Assembly: GCF_016545825.1 (NCBI RefSeq)
Contig: NC_052622.1
Coordinates: 14,922,120 to 14,986,119, forward strand
DNA: 64,000 nucleotides
Direction: 5' to 3'
Source: Eucalyptus grandis
Lineage: Eukaryota > Streptophyta > Magnoliopsida > Myrtales > Myrtaceae
Positions 35,473-47,473 of the stretch are shown here, one piece after another. Under the pieces are notes generated by a model that saw only the letters and a list, made by a program, of their open reading frames with translations, searched no databases and was not told where the DNA came from. Position 1 is the first letter of the stretch, and each line of letters opens with the position of its first letter. A program made the translations under genes and the position numbers.

Positions 35473-36684
35473 CTAAACCTCTTCAAGGGAAATAGACTTT
35501 GTAAAGTTTGGAACAGGTTCAAAATTTTCAAGTTGAGTCTGGTTTGGTAGATTCTCCACATATTCTTGAAACTTGACGTTCATAGATTCTTCCACGGATT
35601 GAGTCTTCTTGTTAAAGACTCTGTAAGCTTTGCTTGAAGTCGAATAGCCAAGGAAGATTCCTTCATCTGACTTTGCTTCGAACTTTCCAGATCGATCATT
35701 TGCATTCTTCAGAATAAAACATTTATAGCCAAAGACATGAAAGTAGGAAACATTTGGCTTTTGTCTTTTATACACTTCATAAGGAGTTTTCTCTAGAATA
35801 GGTCTCAAGAATACTCTATTTATAATATAGCAAGCTATAGAAACTATACGCCTAAAATCAAGAGGATATTTTGCTCTCTATTAAGAGAGTTCTGGCCATC
35901 TCCTGTAAAGATATGTTTTTCCTTTCCACAACCCCATTTTGTTTTGGAGTGTATGGAGAAGAGAAAATATGCTGAAAACCGGATTCATCACAGAATTTAG
36001 CAAAGTCTTGATTCTCAAACTCACCTCCATGGTTAGTTCGTATGCTTGAAATAACATAACCATTTTCAATTTGAACCTTCTTGACAAATTTTGAGAAATA
36101 GGAGAAGGTTTCAGACTTACTTGTCAAAAAGTAAAACCCAAGTGAAGTAAGAGTAATCATCCACGATTACTAGACAATATTTCTTTCCACCAATACTTTG
36201 AGTTCTGGTTGGATCAAAAAGATCCATATGAAGAAGCTGCATAGCTCGATTGGTAGAGACTTGATTCACAGGTTTAAAGGAACTTCTGACTTGTTTTCCC
36301 ATAACACAGGGGTGCACAACTCATTCTTTTGGTAAGCCAGATTAGGAAGTTCTCGAACAAGCTTCTTAGTGGAAATCTTGGCAATTTGCTTCAAGTCAAC
36401 ATGACCAAGCTTTCGATGCCGAGACTTACTTCATCTTGAATGGAAATAAGACACGAGAACTTTCTAGGTTAACATCTAGAAGGTAAATGTTGCCATGCCT
36501 TCGCTCAGTGAAAGATTGAGAGAAGTCTTGACTCATTCCAGAACAAATACCTTCTTTGAAGTTTATTCTAAAACCAGTATCGCAAAGCTGACTTATGCTT
36601 AGTAAATTGTAGTTCAAACCTTCCACCAAGGAAACGTTGTTGATAGTTAGGCTTCCAATATCCACAGTTCCACATTCTACAATC
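35473..36684 (-). pseudogene. Sirevirus-like integrase, downstream copy of a tandem duplication
   Basis: Contains, on the minus strand, the end of the protease region, pre-integrase pieces, the core (HMDLF at 36240, SSIRTNHGGEFENQ at about 36040, NGVVERKN at about 35930) and the C-terminal domain (35808-35473). The second catalytic residue, Asp in the family, is Asn here (RTNHGGEF). Bases 35619-36684 are repeated at 36685-37750. This copy, being continuous with RT, would be the one translated into pol. Confidence 0.87.
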
Positions 36685-37870
36685 CTCTGTAAGCTTTGCT
36701 TGAAGTCGAATAGCCAAGGAAGATTCCTTCATCGACTTTGCTTGAACTTTCCAGATCGATCATTTGCATTCTTCAGAATAAAACATTTATAGCCAAAGAC
36801 ATGAAAGTAGGAAACATTTGGCTTTTGTCTTTTATACACTTCATAAGGAGTTTTCTCTAGAATAGGTCTCAAGAATACTCTATTTATAATATAGCAAGCT
36901 ATAGAAACTGCTTCTGCCTAAAATCAAGAGGATATTTTGCTCTCTATTAAGAGAGTTCTGGCCATCTCCTGTAAAGATATGTTTTTCCTTTCCACAACCC
37001 CATTTTGTTTTGGAGTGTATGGAGAAGAGAAAATATGCTGAAAACCGGATTCATCACAGAATTTAACAAAGTCTTGATTCTCAAACTCACCTCCATGGTC
37101 AGTTCGTATGCTCGAAATAGCATAACCCTTTATTTTCATTCTGAACCTTCTTGGCAAACTTGGAGAAATAGGAGAAGGCTTTAGACTTACTTGCTAAAAA
37201 GTCGACCCAAGTGAAGCGAGAGTAATCATCCACGATTACTAGACAATATTTCATTCCACCAATACTTTGACTTCTAGTTGGACCAAAAGGTCCATATGAA
37301 GAAGCAGCAGAGCTCGATTGGTAGAGACTTGATTCACAAGTTTAAAGGAACTTTTGACTTGTTTTCCCATAACACAGAGTGCACAACTCATTCTTCTGGT
37401 AAGCCAGATTAGGAAGTTCTCGAACAAGCTTCTTAGTGGAAATCTTGGCAATTTGCTTCAAGTCAACATGACCAAGCTTTCGATGCCAGAGACTTACTTC
37501 ATCTTGAATGGAAATAAGACACTGAGAACTTTCTAGGTTAACATCTAGAAGGTAAATGTTGCCATGCCTTCGCTCAGTGAAAGATTGAGAGAAGTCTTGA
37601 CTCATTCCAGAACAAATACCTTCTTTGAAGTTTATTCTAAAACCAAAATATCGCAAAGCTGACTTATGCTTAGTAAATTGTAGTTCAAACCTTCCACCAA
37701 GGAAACGTTGTTGATAGTTAGGCTTCCAATATCCACAGTTCCACATTCTACAATCTTTCCTTTGTTGTTTCCTCCAAAAGATACTTTTCCTCCATTTAGT
37801 CTAACAAGCTTTATAAAACAGCTTGAGTCTCCTGTCATATGCCTCGAACAGTCACTATCCAAATACCATT
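36685..37870 (-). pseudogene. Sirevirus-like protease and integrase, upstream copy of the duplication
   Basis: The protease region at 37862-37632 reads LDSDCSRHMTGD, with Asp-Ser-Asp where the active-site triad is normally Asp-Ser-Gly. Pre-integrase zinc region (LWHRKLGHVD, CTLCYGK) at 37500-37370. Integrase core with the normal SSIRTDHGGEF at about 37100. The copy breaks off in the C-terminal region at 36685, where the second copy starts within the protease region. Offset between copies is 1066 bases; they differ by scattered substitutions and small indels. Confidence 0.87.
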
Positions 37871-37989
37871 TGATCTTCCTTTTGATAGTGACCTGTGATC
37901 ATAAGAAAAATTCAAACTTTCTTTGGTACCCAGATTTTCTTGGGTCCATGAGGGTTAGTATTAAAAACAATCTTAGCCCAATCCTTCTT

Positions 37990-39610
37990 AACTAGTCTCC
38001 AAACCTTGGGACATTCTTTCTCGAAATGTTCTAAGCTGTTACACTTTGAACATCTGAGTACACTTCGGCCAACAGGTTTTACAAAAACTTTTTGAAAATG
38101 ATTTTTGTAAAATACCTTTGCAGGTCTTTATTTAATTCTTTCTTTTACTTTGGGAAAATCGATTAATGGAACAGTTCAAGTCATACCCAAACCAGATTTG
38201 TTACGGTAGGGTATTTGAGCTAAAAGAATTTTCTCTAGTTTCTCGGATCCTTTTGAAAATATTTTTGTTATATTTGAGATATCACTTTTCAAAAAAGTAT
38301 TTTCCTTTGAAAGGGAATCAAAATTTTCTTTAAAATCATCAAAACTTGTTTTCAGACTTTCAAAATTTTCTTTCCAAGAAACTTCCTGTTGCCTGAGCTT
38401 AGAATTCTCCATTTTTAATTCAGAAATTCTTTTAAGAGAGGATTTGAGAGCGAGACAAAGTTCATCTATGTATTTAGAGACTTTGACAGGAATTTTGAAT
38501 CACCAACCTCAATTTCCTTATCTGAATCTGAATTAGAGTCTATTTCTGATTCTAAGCCTGATTCGGAATGAGCCATTAGACATATGTTGGCATATTCTTC
38601 TTCGCTTTCCTCACACTCAGTGTCACTCCAAGATTCAACTTTGAGTGTTTTTTTATACTTCTCAGTTTTTCCTTTCTTCTTCTTCAACAGAGGACGGTTA
38701 GGTTTCATATGCCCATTTTTCTTGCATTCAAATCATATCACATCTTTGCTGGTTTCATTGTCCTCAGTTAGTCTCTTATGGAAATTTTGTGTGCTCTGCT
38801 TCTTCTAGTTTAAATCTTCTTCCCTTTCTATTCAGCTTTCTAAATTTCTTGATCATAAGCGCTAGCTCTTCATTGTCTATATCATCATCTAAGTCTGTAT
38901 TATCATAATCATCGCTAGACTTTAAAGCAATTGACTTCTTACCTTTAGGATCTTCTTCATCATTTATTTGTTCCATTTCATAAGATTGAAGTGTGCCTAT
39001 CAGTTCATCAACTAATAGAGGTATGATCCTCTAGGTTTCTCTAATTGAAGTCTTCACATGATTCCAATCTTTCGAAAGCCCACGCAGCAGCTTATTGACT
39101 TTCATTGGTCCTGAGATTGGTTGACATTGATAAGCCAGGCCATTTACAATCTCTGTAAAGCGACTGAACATATCAGTAATAGATTCTCCATGCTTCATAC
39201 TGTCCGAGTAGAATTTTTATTTTGGTTTCCTTCACATGGTCAGTTCTTTCGTAGGTAACATGTAATCTATCCCAAACTTCTTTTGACGTTTCACAAGAAT
39301 AAATTCGGTTATACTCAGTATGAGATAAGGCACAGTATAAAGATTAGATTGCTTTCGCGTCAAGAGCTTATCTCTTGGTAAATTCAGCCCGTGTTGCTTC
39401 GTCAGCATCAATGACTTCTTTTTCTCAGTCTGAAGCTGATGTAGCTTTAGGGTTGATCCCTTTTTCTACGACATCCCACTCCATAGGATCTCTGGATCTA
39501 AGAAATGCCTTCATCTTGTTCTTCCAGACATTGTACTCATTTCCATTGAAGTAAGGAGGTCTGGTGTTGCTTTGACCTTCAACCAAACCTGGAGCTAAAA
39601 TACTAGCCAT
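37990..39610 (-). pseudogene. Sirevirus-like gag
   Basis: Starts MASILAPGLVEGQSNTRPPY at 39610, nearly the same as E2 gag. The first 61 codons are open, then frameshifts scatter the capsid-like part over 39400-38800. An acidic Ser/Asp/Glu region lies at 38708-38466, a coiled-coil-like Lys/Glu stretch at 38412-38176, and the CCHC zinc knuckle CSKCNSLEHFEKEC is intact at about 38058-38017. It is the same gag family as E1 and E2. Confidence 0.86.
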
Positions 39611-39659
39611 GGAGGATCTTTAGCTTAGAAGTAAAACACTTCAAAAATTAAGCACACGG

Positions 39660-39671
39660 GCTCTGATACCA
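39660..39671 (-). promoter_or_regulatory. Primer-binding site of the Sirevirus-like element
   Basis: The minus strand reads TGGTATCAGAGC, an exact match to the usual site complementary to initiator tRNA-Met, two bases from the 5' LTR. Confidence 0.92.
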
Positions 39672-39673
39672 AT

Positions 39674-40637
39674 TGTGAGTGCTAGTATGAACACCTAGAG
39701 GGGGTGAATAGGTGTGAAGACAATTTTTCGCAAAGAACAGTAAAAATATTTTACTTTTAAAACTAAGTCTGAAGAAAAACAAACTTTGAGCTAGTTCATA
39801 CTTTAGTAGTTATATAAAACTACGATCAAAATAAATAAGTTCGGGGAAGAGAATATGAACACAGAATTTGTAATGGTTTGGCTTAGATCAAGCCTACGTC
39901 CACTCTCTCACGCTGACGGCCTTCTCGCTGGTTTCCACTATGAATCAAAAGAGAATTTACAATATTGCTATCTCGACTTCACAAAGAAGAGTCTCTACTG
40001 CTCTCTCACAAAGTCACACTATAAGTCTCTCTCTTTTGAGTACAATTTAGAGCACAGTATATGGAATAGCAAGAAACCGCGAAACTTCAGACTTTGGAAT
40101 TTCTCTTTCACGCACTAGGTCGAACAACTGGAGAGTCCTCCTTAAATATTCATTCATGCCTTCTCGACCGTTGGCACTTTCCAAATGAATTCTTCCAATG
40201 AACCCGTTGGACAGAATCAATCAAGGAGATCTCGAGCCGTATGAAGATTTTGATGAAAGCCCATCAATCATGTTTGCCCATACAATCGGGATCTTGATTT
40301 CCATAAGTAAATTCTTTCCAAATTTACTTGTCCTCCAAAAATATTTGATGTATCTAAATTGACTTCAATAAAGATAATCAATCTCGTAGGTGTGATTTCC
40401 ATCCATAAGACCATATATAACCTCTACGAACCGAACCCTTGAAGAAAGAAAGATAATCCCTTATCTGGAAAAGTCTTCATCCTTCACTTTCGTTCAATCT
40501 GGAATTTGTCAGAGTGAGCAGACTTTGACACAAGGTATGGGAGTCTTCAGACTTTGATACAAAACTCTGGAATTCTTCATAATAGACTTTGGATAAGTTT
40601 TGTCAACTTCAAAACATCAAAGGAGTTTTCTCCAACA
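39674..40637 (-). repeat. 5' LTR of the Sirevirus-like element
   Basis: 964 bp; TGTTGGAGAAAACTCC...CACTCACA on the minus strand. The TATG(G) duplication adjoins it at 40638. Confidence 0.9.
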
Positions 40638-40642
40638 TATGG

Positions 40643-43370
40643 TACTTTCGTAGGTGAAAACAGAGGAAGAATTAGTACACATATTGACAGGAATAGCATA
40701 AATGTGAATAGACAAAGTCAATCTAGGACTGATAGTGTTGTTTGTTAGAGTTGTGGCAAGAGGAGGCATCTTAGAAGAAATAGTTTTAGCTAAAAAACGA
40801 TAATGGCAAGGGGATTATAATAAATTCTGCATATGATATTGCAGTTGTAGTTGTTAGTAATTCAAAAAATGCTCATTTTATTATGTCAGTCACTGATTAT
40901 TCATCGTTTGATGGATAGATTATGGACTTTGGTTGTTCTTTTCATGCTACATCAAATAAAAACCGATTTACTAATTATCAATGCATGGATAATAATAGGT
41001 CCAGTTAGGTAACAACGCAAAGTGCAATATTGTAGGTGTTCACAATGTTAGAATCTAAATGTGTGATGGCATTGCAAGGACATTGACTGGAGTGAGGTAC
41101 GTTCCAGAATTGAAGAAGAACTTGATTTCATTGAGTGTCCTGGATTAGATTGGGTGTTGTTATTTTTTTCGTAATGTGGAATTCTGAAAGTTGTTCAAGG
41201 TGCTTTCGTGATAATGAAAGTGATGCAAGCCTAGGGGAGGCTTTCTCAAACAATAGGATTGGGAGAGTGACTCGCGCACAAGAAACGGGACGAACAGTAA
41301 TTTCAGCACTGCACAAGCTCAGGAGAACAGTCGTATCTTTATTGATGCAGATTGGATCAACCTGATTCCAAAGCCAAATGAACAAAGACTTCTGGATGTA
41401 CAATTTCTCTGTTTTGGGTTTTCTGAAATAAGCACTGTAGGATAGTCGAAATTGGGTTGGAAATAACGAAGAGAATAGGAAAAGATAGAAACTCCGTTGG
41501 TTGCTCTTCTAGGCCTCCAAGGAAGTTGAGGGGGCATCGATTCTTCTAGATCGATGACTGCAACTCTTCAAGGATGCAGATTTCAAAAGCTCCGACTCTT
41601 CAAGGACGAAGTGAAAAGTCTTCTAGGTTTTCAAGGGTTGAACTCTACAAGGTTCACGATACTTGCTTCAAGCAAAGTTTTTCATTCATCAAAAGCTGTT
41701 CGTCTTCTACAAGAAATTGGGCTTATATCGTCAAAGAAATAAAGATGGAGCATTGAAACTAGGAGAAATAAAGACAGAACATTAAAACTAAGAGAAATAA
41801 AGACAGGACATTAAAATTAGTAGAAATAGTAAAAGCATAACGTCTTCGTGGCAAGGTGTCTTTCCAACTTTCGGGATGGACTCAAGATGTCGTTATGGCT
41901 TCTCGGTTTCGTCGAGCTTTAATGCGGGCCGATCTTCTTGGTCGAGAGAGCCGGTCTTCAATGTGGGCTGCATCAGAAAGGAATCAAGTACATTGGCCTG
42001 TGTGAGCTCCAATGTGAGATAGTGACAGATTTTGCCGCTGAGATATCAGATGCATCTATTCAAGAATCTAAATTGTGGCATATGCGTTTGGGACACATTA
42101 TCGAAAAAAATGCCTAAAGATTTTAAGTAAAAGAAATCTGTTATGTGGTTATGTTACTTACAAATTGAATGTATGTAGGTATTTTGATTCAGATTAATGA
42201 CGAAAAGTGCAATTTAGTTAAATTGTCAAGGAAACGGCGGAAATTATAGATTAATTCACTTGAATATTCATAAATTGAAGTGATTTCCTTTGAAGAAGAG
42301 TGTCAGATTTATGCTAACAATTGTAGAGGACTACTCAATGAAACGTTGGTGTTTGTCCTTAGGTATAAGTTTGATATTGTTGTCAGGATCAAACAATTGA
42401 GAGTTTTGATAAAGAAAAAGAGACTGGTAAAACAATCAACCATTTCTGAACTGAAGTAACATAAAATTTCGCTTGAAGCTATTAAACAAATTTTGCATGA
42501 AGGAAAGCATATTGAAATATTGCACTATTGCTAATGAACCACAACATGTTGCGAAATTGATGAGCAAAACACTACTAGAGACAGCCTATAAAATGCTCTT
42601 TAGTGTTAGTATGACTAAGAGATTCTCAGCAGATGCACTTAGTACAAAAAGGTACATGATAAATATATCCTTATTGACTACGATTGGATATTGGACTTCT
42701 GAAGAAGTGTGGTCAGGCAATGTTGCTGATTATTCTTTTCTTAGAAAATATTTGGTTGTCATGTTATAATCGAGTTAATGATGATAAGCTCAATGAAAGG
42801 GCAAGAAAGTTCATGTTCCTAGGTTATGCACAAGGTGAGCGGGGCTATTGGTTGTGGTGTCTGGAATTAAATTCGCATGTTATCAATAGAGAAGTTACTT
42901 TTGATGAGTCTTTGGTACTTTTGACTAGGAGTGATTATGGTAGTATTTATATGAATCTGACTTGAGGTGGAATTGCAACCAGAAATTCATGAGGTAGCGG
43001 GTACTAACAAAGTAATCAACACAGATACTGCTTGTAGTGAGGTGGAGCATATAGAGTCAACAGCTGCTATAACTGCTAATATTAACAAAATACGTATTCG
43101 ATCTCCTAACATATATGGATGCAACAATAGTTTTGCTTTATCTATGGATAAGGATGTTGTGTCGAAAAATCCTTGCAAAGCAATTAAAGGTGCATATGAA
43201 GTTGGTGTTCTGATGAGATCCTCGATTTTAGCAAAGTTCAAGTGACTCTTAGACTTGGAAAATATATATAGTAGTAGAGCCCATTGCAAGCTATGGGATA
43301 TTAGCAGCAAAGTTCGAATTTTTAGCAAAACGATTGTGATTTGGTTTAAATGTCGAGCCAAGGTGGAGAT
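40643..43370 (+). pseudogene. Element C gag 3' part, protease and integrase remnants
   Basis: Resumes the C reading after the Sirevirus-like element: VGENRGR, a zinc-knuckle remnant with a stop (C*SCGKRRHLRR), protease-like FGCSFHATSN at about 40927 (Asp-Ser-Gly lost), then after the solo LTR the pre-integrase KLWHMRLGH (about 42071) and integrase pieces (42473-42769, 42684-42965). At 42967-43245 the reading passes from the hinge before RT (FALSMDKDVV) to the pol C-terminus (RSSILAKFK) with RT and RNase H missing. Confidence 0.83.
41221..41975. repeat. Solo LTR inside element C
   Basis: 755 bp with TGATGCAAGCC and GGGCTGCATCA ends, flanked by perfect 5-bp repeats GAAAG (41216-41220, 41976-41980). 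It interrupts the stretch between protease and pre-integrase, and the C reading continues on both sides (before: VVQGAFVIMK; after: QESKLWHM). It has a tandem pair of 'gagaaataaagacagaacattaaaact'-like words at 41760-41830. No coding content. The parent family is not known. Confidence 0.85.
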
Positions 43371-44032
43371 TGTTAAATATATGTCTCAAGTTTGAGTCTG
43401 AAATGGAAAGTTTCCTATTTTGAATATGTTTCTTAATTGAATGGTTTTCCTAGTTTGAGAAGGTTTCCATAAATAATATTTCCTATTTTGGATCCAATTT
43501 TTGCCTATGTATCAGAAGGGGATTTTTTTGTGAAGTGAATCAAAGAGGAGCTTCTACTTGTGAATTACGCCCTGAAGATATCCAAGAATCTTGAAACATC
43601 ATTTTGTTTAGTAAGTGCCATGGGTGCACGATTTGTGCGTGATGTCCATAGGTGCCGGATGCTTGGCAGCGGCTTCATGTAGCAAAGCTTATTCATGAAT
43701 TACACCTAAGTAAGATTAGTGTTTGTTGTCGTGAAATTTTGTTATAAGATTTGTAAATTTCTTCGTGAGATTGAGAGATTATTTTACTAGGAATTTCGGG
43801 TCTAAATACTACGTGCGTTATTGGGTGTAATTGGGAATTGGGAAACATTAAGCATGTTTGAGTGATTCAAGTGTGGTTATAATCTCCATTATATCACTTA
43901 ATTTACAGTGGAATTCATTGCTGCTCGCTTGTGGACGTAAGTTGCTATGACCGAAGCACATATATCTAGTATCTGATTTATTTTCTTATTCTGTCTTTAT
44001 TATTGTTCAATTGCTAGCTTTTCGCAATAGCA
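43371..44032 (+). repeat. 3' LTR of element C
   Basis: About 662 bp, starting TGTTAAATATATGTC. It is clearly diverged from the 5' LTR at 21797 (many substitutions by eye), so C is much older than D. The right edge (44026 or 44032) is uncertain because no target duplication could be fixed. Confidence 0.75.
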
Positions 44033-45834
44033 ATCAAGTCTTAATCTTTCAATTGGTTCAATTAAGTTCTAAACAGTTTTTAAAAAATGCAATCAAGTCA
44101 TTTTGATGAATTATATCTAGGGTTGCCAACATGTGACTCAAAACATTCTTATGTGGTATTTTTATATTGCACTTTTCCAACATATGTGAAAACTTAATTG
44201 TATTTTTTTGATGAAGTTGAAGGAATTAATCGAGCCAACTGAAAGGTTGACGATTTAATTGCATTTTTTGATAAAACATTTAGGACTTGTTTGAACCAAT
44301 TTAAAGGTTTAAGATTTTTATTTTTTTTCTGTACATGAGGTTTAGCGTTGGTGCAATTTTTCGCGGAAAGCACAGCTTTGTTAGCTGACCATGTTATGTT
44401 GCTTCTCTGCAATGTCGGGCAAGAGTTACTAGATGAAGTGAGTAGAGCAAGGTGGAAAGAATAACAAGACAGCGCTCAAGTAAGTGGATCATTGCCCATC
44501 GTTATCTTCACTTGAGGACTATTTTTGAAGCTATTGCTATTGGCACCTAAATTTTCACCTAAACAATCTTTGGTGCATTTTACAGAAATTAGGGATCGAA
44601 TTCGTTGATAGTTATAGAATTGAAAATCCGAACAAAATTATTGATTGTGGCATAGTCTTGCATTCGCATTATCTACTATGCTTCCTTACATTTAGATACT
44701 AGAGACGTTTTCTTTTAAGAATAGCATGTCCGCATCAATTGAAACATAGGCCTGTTCGCGAATTGCATTCGAACTAGTCCTACGTGCAAAATGGGCTTGA
44801 ATTTACAAAAACGATCTAAGCTCAGTTGAATTTTCCAAATCAAGTACAAGCGAGCCCAGCCTTCAAGAGGATTTCAGCTACTTCCTCTTCCATTCTTGCT
44901 TGGATTATATGTGCAATGCATGGAATGCTTTTAATGAGGAAAGTAAACAACACAAGGATTTTCAGCTAGTACTGAATAGCAAAGGAAATTGATAAATGAT
45001 TGTGTGGCGGTTTTTAATATACTGTAAAATAACAGTTTATTTTGAATCACAAAAAAAAAATTATAAATTGTTCTGAGACTCACTTCTTCAAGAATTTATG
45101 GTTTATAATAAAATTTTATTCTCACAATACCTCAAAAACTGGTATGCTAGCAAAGTCCTATAAATCGTAATTTTTCGCAAAAAAAGAAAGCATAAAAAAG
45201 GATCCCATTGATTATGTGGCGTCTCTATATATATCTTTGGCGATTAAAGAGGAGATTCAGAACATGCAAAAAAAGAACACGACAGAATGTGACAGAGTAC
45301 GAGGTGGGTAGGAGGTTCGCGGAACTCAGGGCCTAGTCTTGTGCAGAGAAAGTCGATATCTAACCAGTGATTCGCTAGAGAAATGAGCAATCTTTTTTTT
45401 TTTTTTTTTTGGTTTCCCCGTCGTCCAATCTGCTTGCATTAGGTTAGATGCTTTAAAGCAAACTGCCATTGCGGGTAACTAAGTTAAAAAAAATGTAAAT
45501 AAGTCGTCAAGTTTGAAAAGAGTACTACTTGTGAGAAGCTAATATGAAAAGTAGGACAGATCAGGACTTGCACAATATTGAAAATCTTAGGTTAATATAT
45601 TACTGTCTGTCGGCTTGTTTTTGATACGGTGGATGACAACCTTATCTGTTTTTTTCTTGCTATGCAAAGTTTGACACAGCGATCGAAAGATTGCGGGCAC
45701 TTCGCACCATCCGAAAAAGAAAACGTAAGTTTAAGCATAGAACAATGACCAAATCAAAGTCTCTTTCAGCGGTTCTAAAAATTGATCGTTGCTTGTATAG
45801 TTTGGCTGGAAATCATTAATATGAACGTTAACTG
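44033..45834. other. Intergenic, with receptor-kinase flank duplicates
   Basis: No gene. 44430-44515 matches 51505-51570, the region upstream of the intact receptor kinase; it is probably the displaced upstream region of pseudogene P2. 45230-45720 resembles 53880-54380 (for example 'gtgattcgctagagaaatgagcaatctttt' with two changes). A T-rich MITE-like stretch lies at 44040-44400, and a poly-T run of more than 20 at about 45391-45410. Confidence 0.6.
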
Positions 45835-46660
45835 TCCTACATGGTGCAATCGGCCCTAATGTAGATAATTTTTAATAATAATTTAATATTTTTTCAATTT
45901 TTTTCTTTTTCCTTTTTTCTTTTTCTTCGCTTTTTTTTTTCCTTCCCTTTTTCCTTCGGTTGCTAATCCTCGGCAATAGTCCACGACCAGCTAGAGGTGA
46001 GGGTCAACAAGGTCAACATCGCTAGCCTCGAGTGAGCCTCACTCCCCCTTGGTGAGGTTACGCCTCGCTGTAGTTGGGCAAGGTCGTTAGGCAAGGTCGA
46101 CCTTGCCCAGCCACCAGCAACAAGGAGGAGTTGTGCAAGCTATTGGCAAATCTTGGGTTTGCTTCTTCTTCAATCAAGTTTCAAAGACAATGTGCTATTT
46201 TCTTCTAGTTGGTCACACACAGACAAAGTAATGGTCGAAGAGATTGTTGGCCTTCACAGCTTGCCCAACCATTAGCGATGGCAAGGTCAAGCCTTGCCAA
46301 GGGCGGTTGAGACCGACCTCACCTAGCAACAATGAGGGTGGGGCTTGCCCAAAGCTGTTGAGGTTGACCTCAATGGCCCTCACCTTTGGCTGGTCGTTAG
46401 CCATCACCGAGGCCTGGCAATCCACCAGAGGAAGAAGGGAAGGAAAAAAAAATCAAAAATCAAAAATAATTATAAAGATATTATTAAAAAATTGTCAACT
46501 TTAACACCAGTCATACCATATAGGATCACTAATGTCCACGTCAGTGATTTACAGTCAAAATTGGCTGAATAAACTCAATTGGCAAAACATAAAAATGGTC
46601 AACACTGAATTGATAAAAGTGCAATAAGTTTAGGACTTTTTGGAAAATTTTCCCTCAATA
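45835..46660. mobile_element. Mutator-like MITE remnant with GC-rich core
   Basis: AT-rich arms (45860-45950; 46450-46660) flank a core (45960-46430) of 'ggcaaggtc' and 'cttgcc' words that also occur in 52150-52400 and 59150-59270. The right arm reads 'caataagtttaggactttttgg', typical of these arms. The left terminal repeat is not evident, so the copy may be truncated. Confidence 0.45.
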
Positions 46661-47473
46661 GATACATATTTAAATTTGAAGTACCCAATCATCTCTGTTG
46701 TTTGCTTTTAGCAGAGATTTGCCTCAGAAAGGTCACAATGGTATGTTAAGAAGTTGGAAGTCAAGATCACCAACCGAATGAATAAGTAGTCACGGGAAAA
46801 TATCAGAACTTTACCATTGATAAACTTCTCCAGTTATCTTTTATCGGTTCTGACAGTAAATTTGCAGAACAAAGTATATAGCTCACTAACCACCAAATGC
46901 GAGAGGACATGGAAAGAAGAATCATTGAGTCGCAAGGAAATCAAGTATAGAAACAAAAGAGCAAACCTGGTTTGTATATAAGAAATAGCAAAGCTACTGG
47001 AAGACATTATCAAAAACTGTCTAGTCTAACTGTGTAGTCTAAGCAGCTTTTTATACATATGGCTCAACCGGTTCCCCCTTCTCCTAGATATATTCAGATA
47101 CTATGTTCGCCATGAACCTGGTTAAAATATCAGCAACATATCTCCATCACTCTCCAGCTAGAACTTCCAAGCAGAGTATGAGAAAATTAAGTTATAGTTA
47201 CTCATTTCCAAACTTCCATTTGGGTGACCAGCAGAATATTCCCACTAGCGCTAGTACTAACACAAGAAACTTGAGCACGACGGGACAATACATAATCAAT
47301 AAAACCTAAATGCTTTCCCAGTAAAAATGAAAATTGATATCATGCCACAGACTTTCTTTGGGCTAGAAAAAAAATTGACATACTCGAACGTTCAAACTCT
47401 GAAAAATTCAATTGCCTGCACAATTTTACCGCTTGATATATAGAGAACAAAAACTTTTTACTAGTTTGCAACA
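46661..47473. other. 3' flank of the receptor-kinase gene
   Basis: No coding signal. Probably the 3' untranslated region and downstream sequence of the minus-strand gene; AATAAA-like words on the minus strand could be polyadenylation signals but none is decisive. Parts around 47330-47360 resemble 52945-52975 near pseudogene P4. Confidence 0.45.

Larger units (their letters stand above)
23269..40637 (-). mobile_element. Sirevirus-like Ty1/copia element with pol and a third ORF
   Basis: A 17.4-kb insertion flanked by the 5-bp duplication TATGG (23264-23268 and 40638-40642). Both LTRs are 964 bp. On the minus strand the order is 5' LTR, primer site, gag, protease, integrase, RT, RNase H, then a further ORF with plant-transposon/envelope-like similarity, polypurine tracts and 3' LTR. 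A gene after pol is the hallmark of Sireviruses. About 6.4 kb of the length is a gypsy-like LTR plus element D inserted in the third ORF. Stops, frameshifts and an internal duplication make it inactive. Confidence 0.9.
21797..44032 (+). mobile_element. Element C: old RT-less copia retrotransposon hosting the nest
   Basis: LTRs are 21797-~22470 and 43371-~44032 (start TGTTAAATATAT). The 3' LTR follows a purine-rich stretch (gccaaggtggagat, 43357-43370). The inside has decayed gag, protease, pre-integrase and integrase pieces of the same family as element D. It is interrupted by the Sirevirus-like element (23269-40637) and by a solo LTR (41221-41975). After integrase the reading passes straight to the extreme C-terminal end of pol, with RT and RNase H absent. 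It inserted upstream of receptor-kinase pseudogene P2. Confidence 0.85.
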
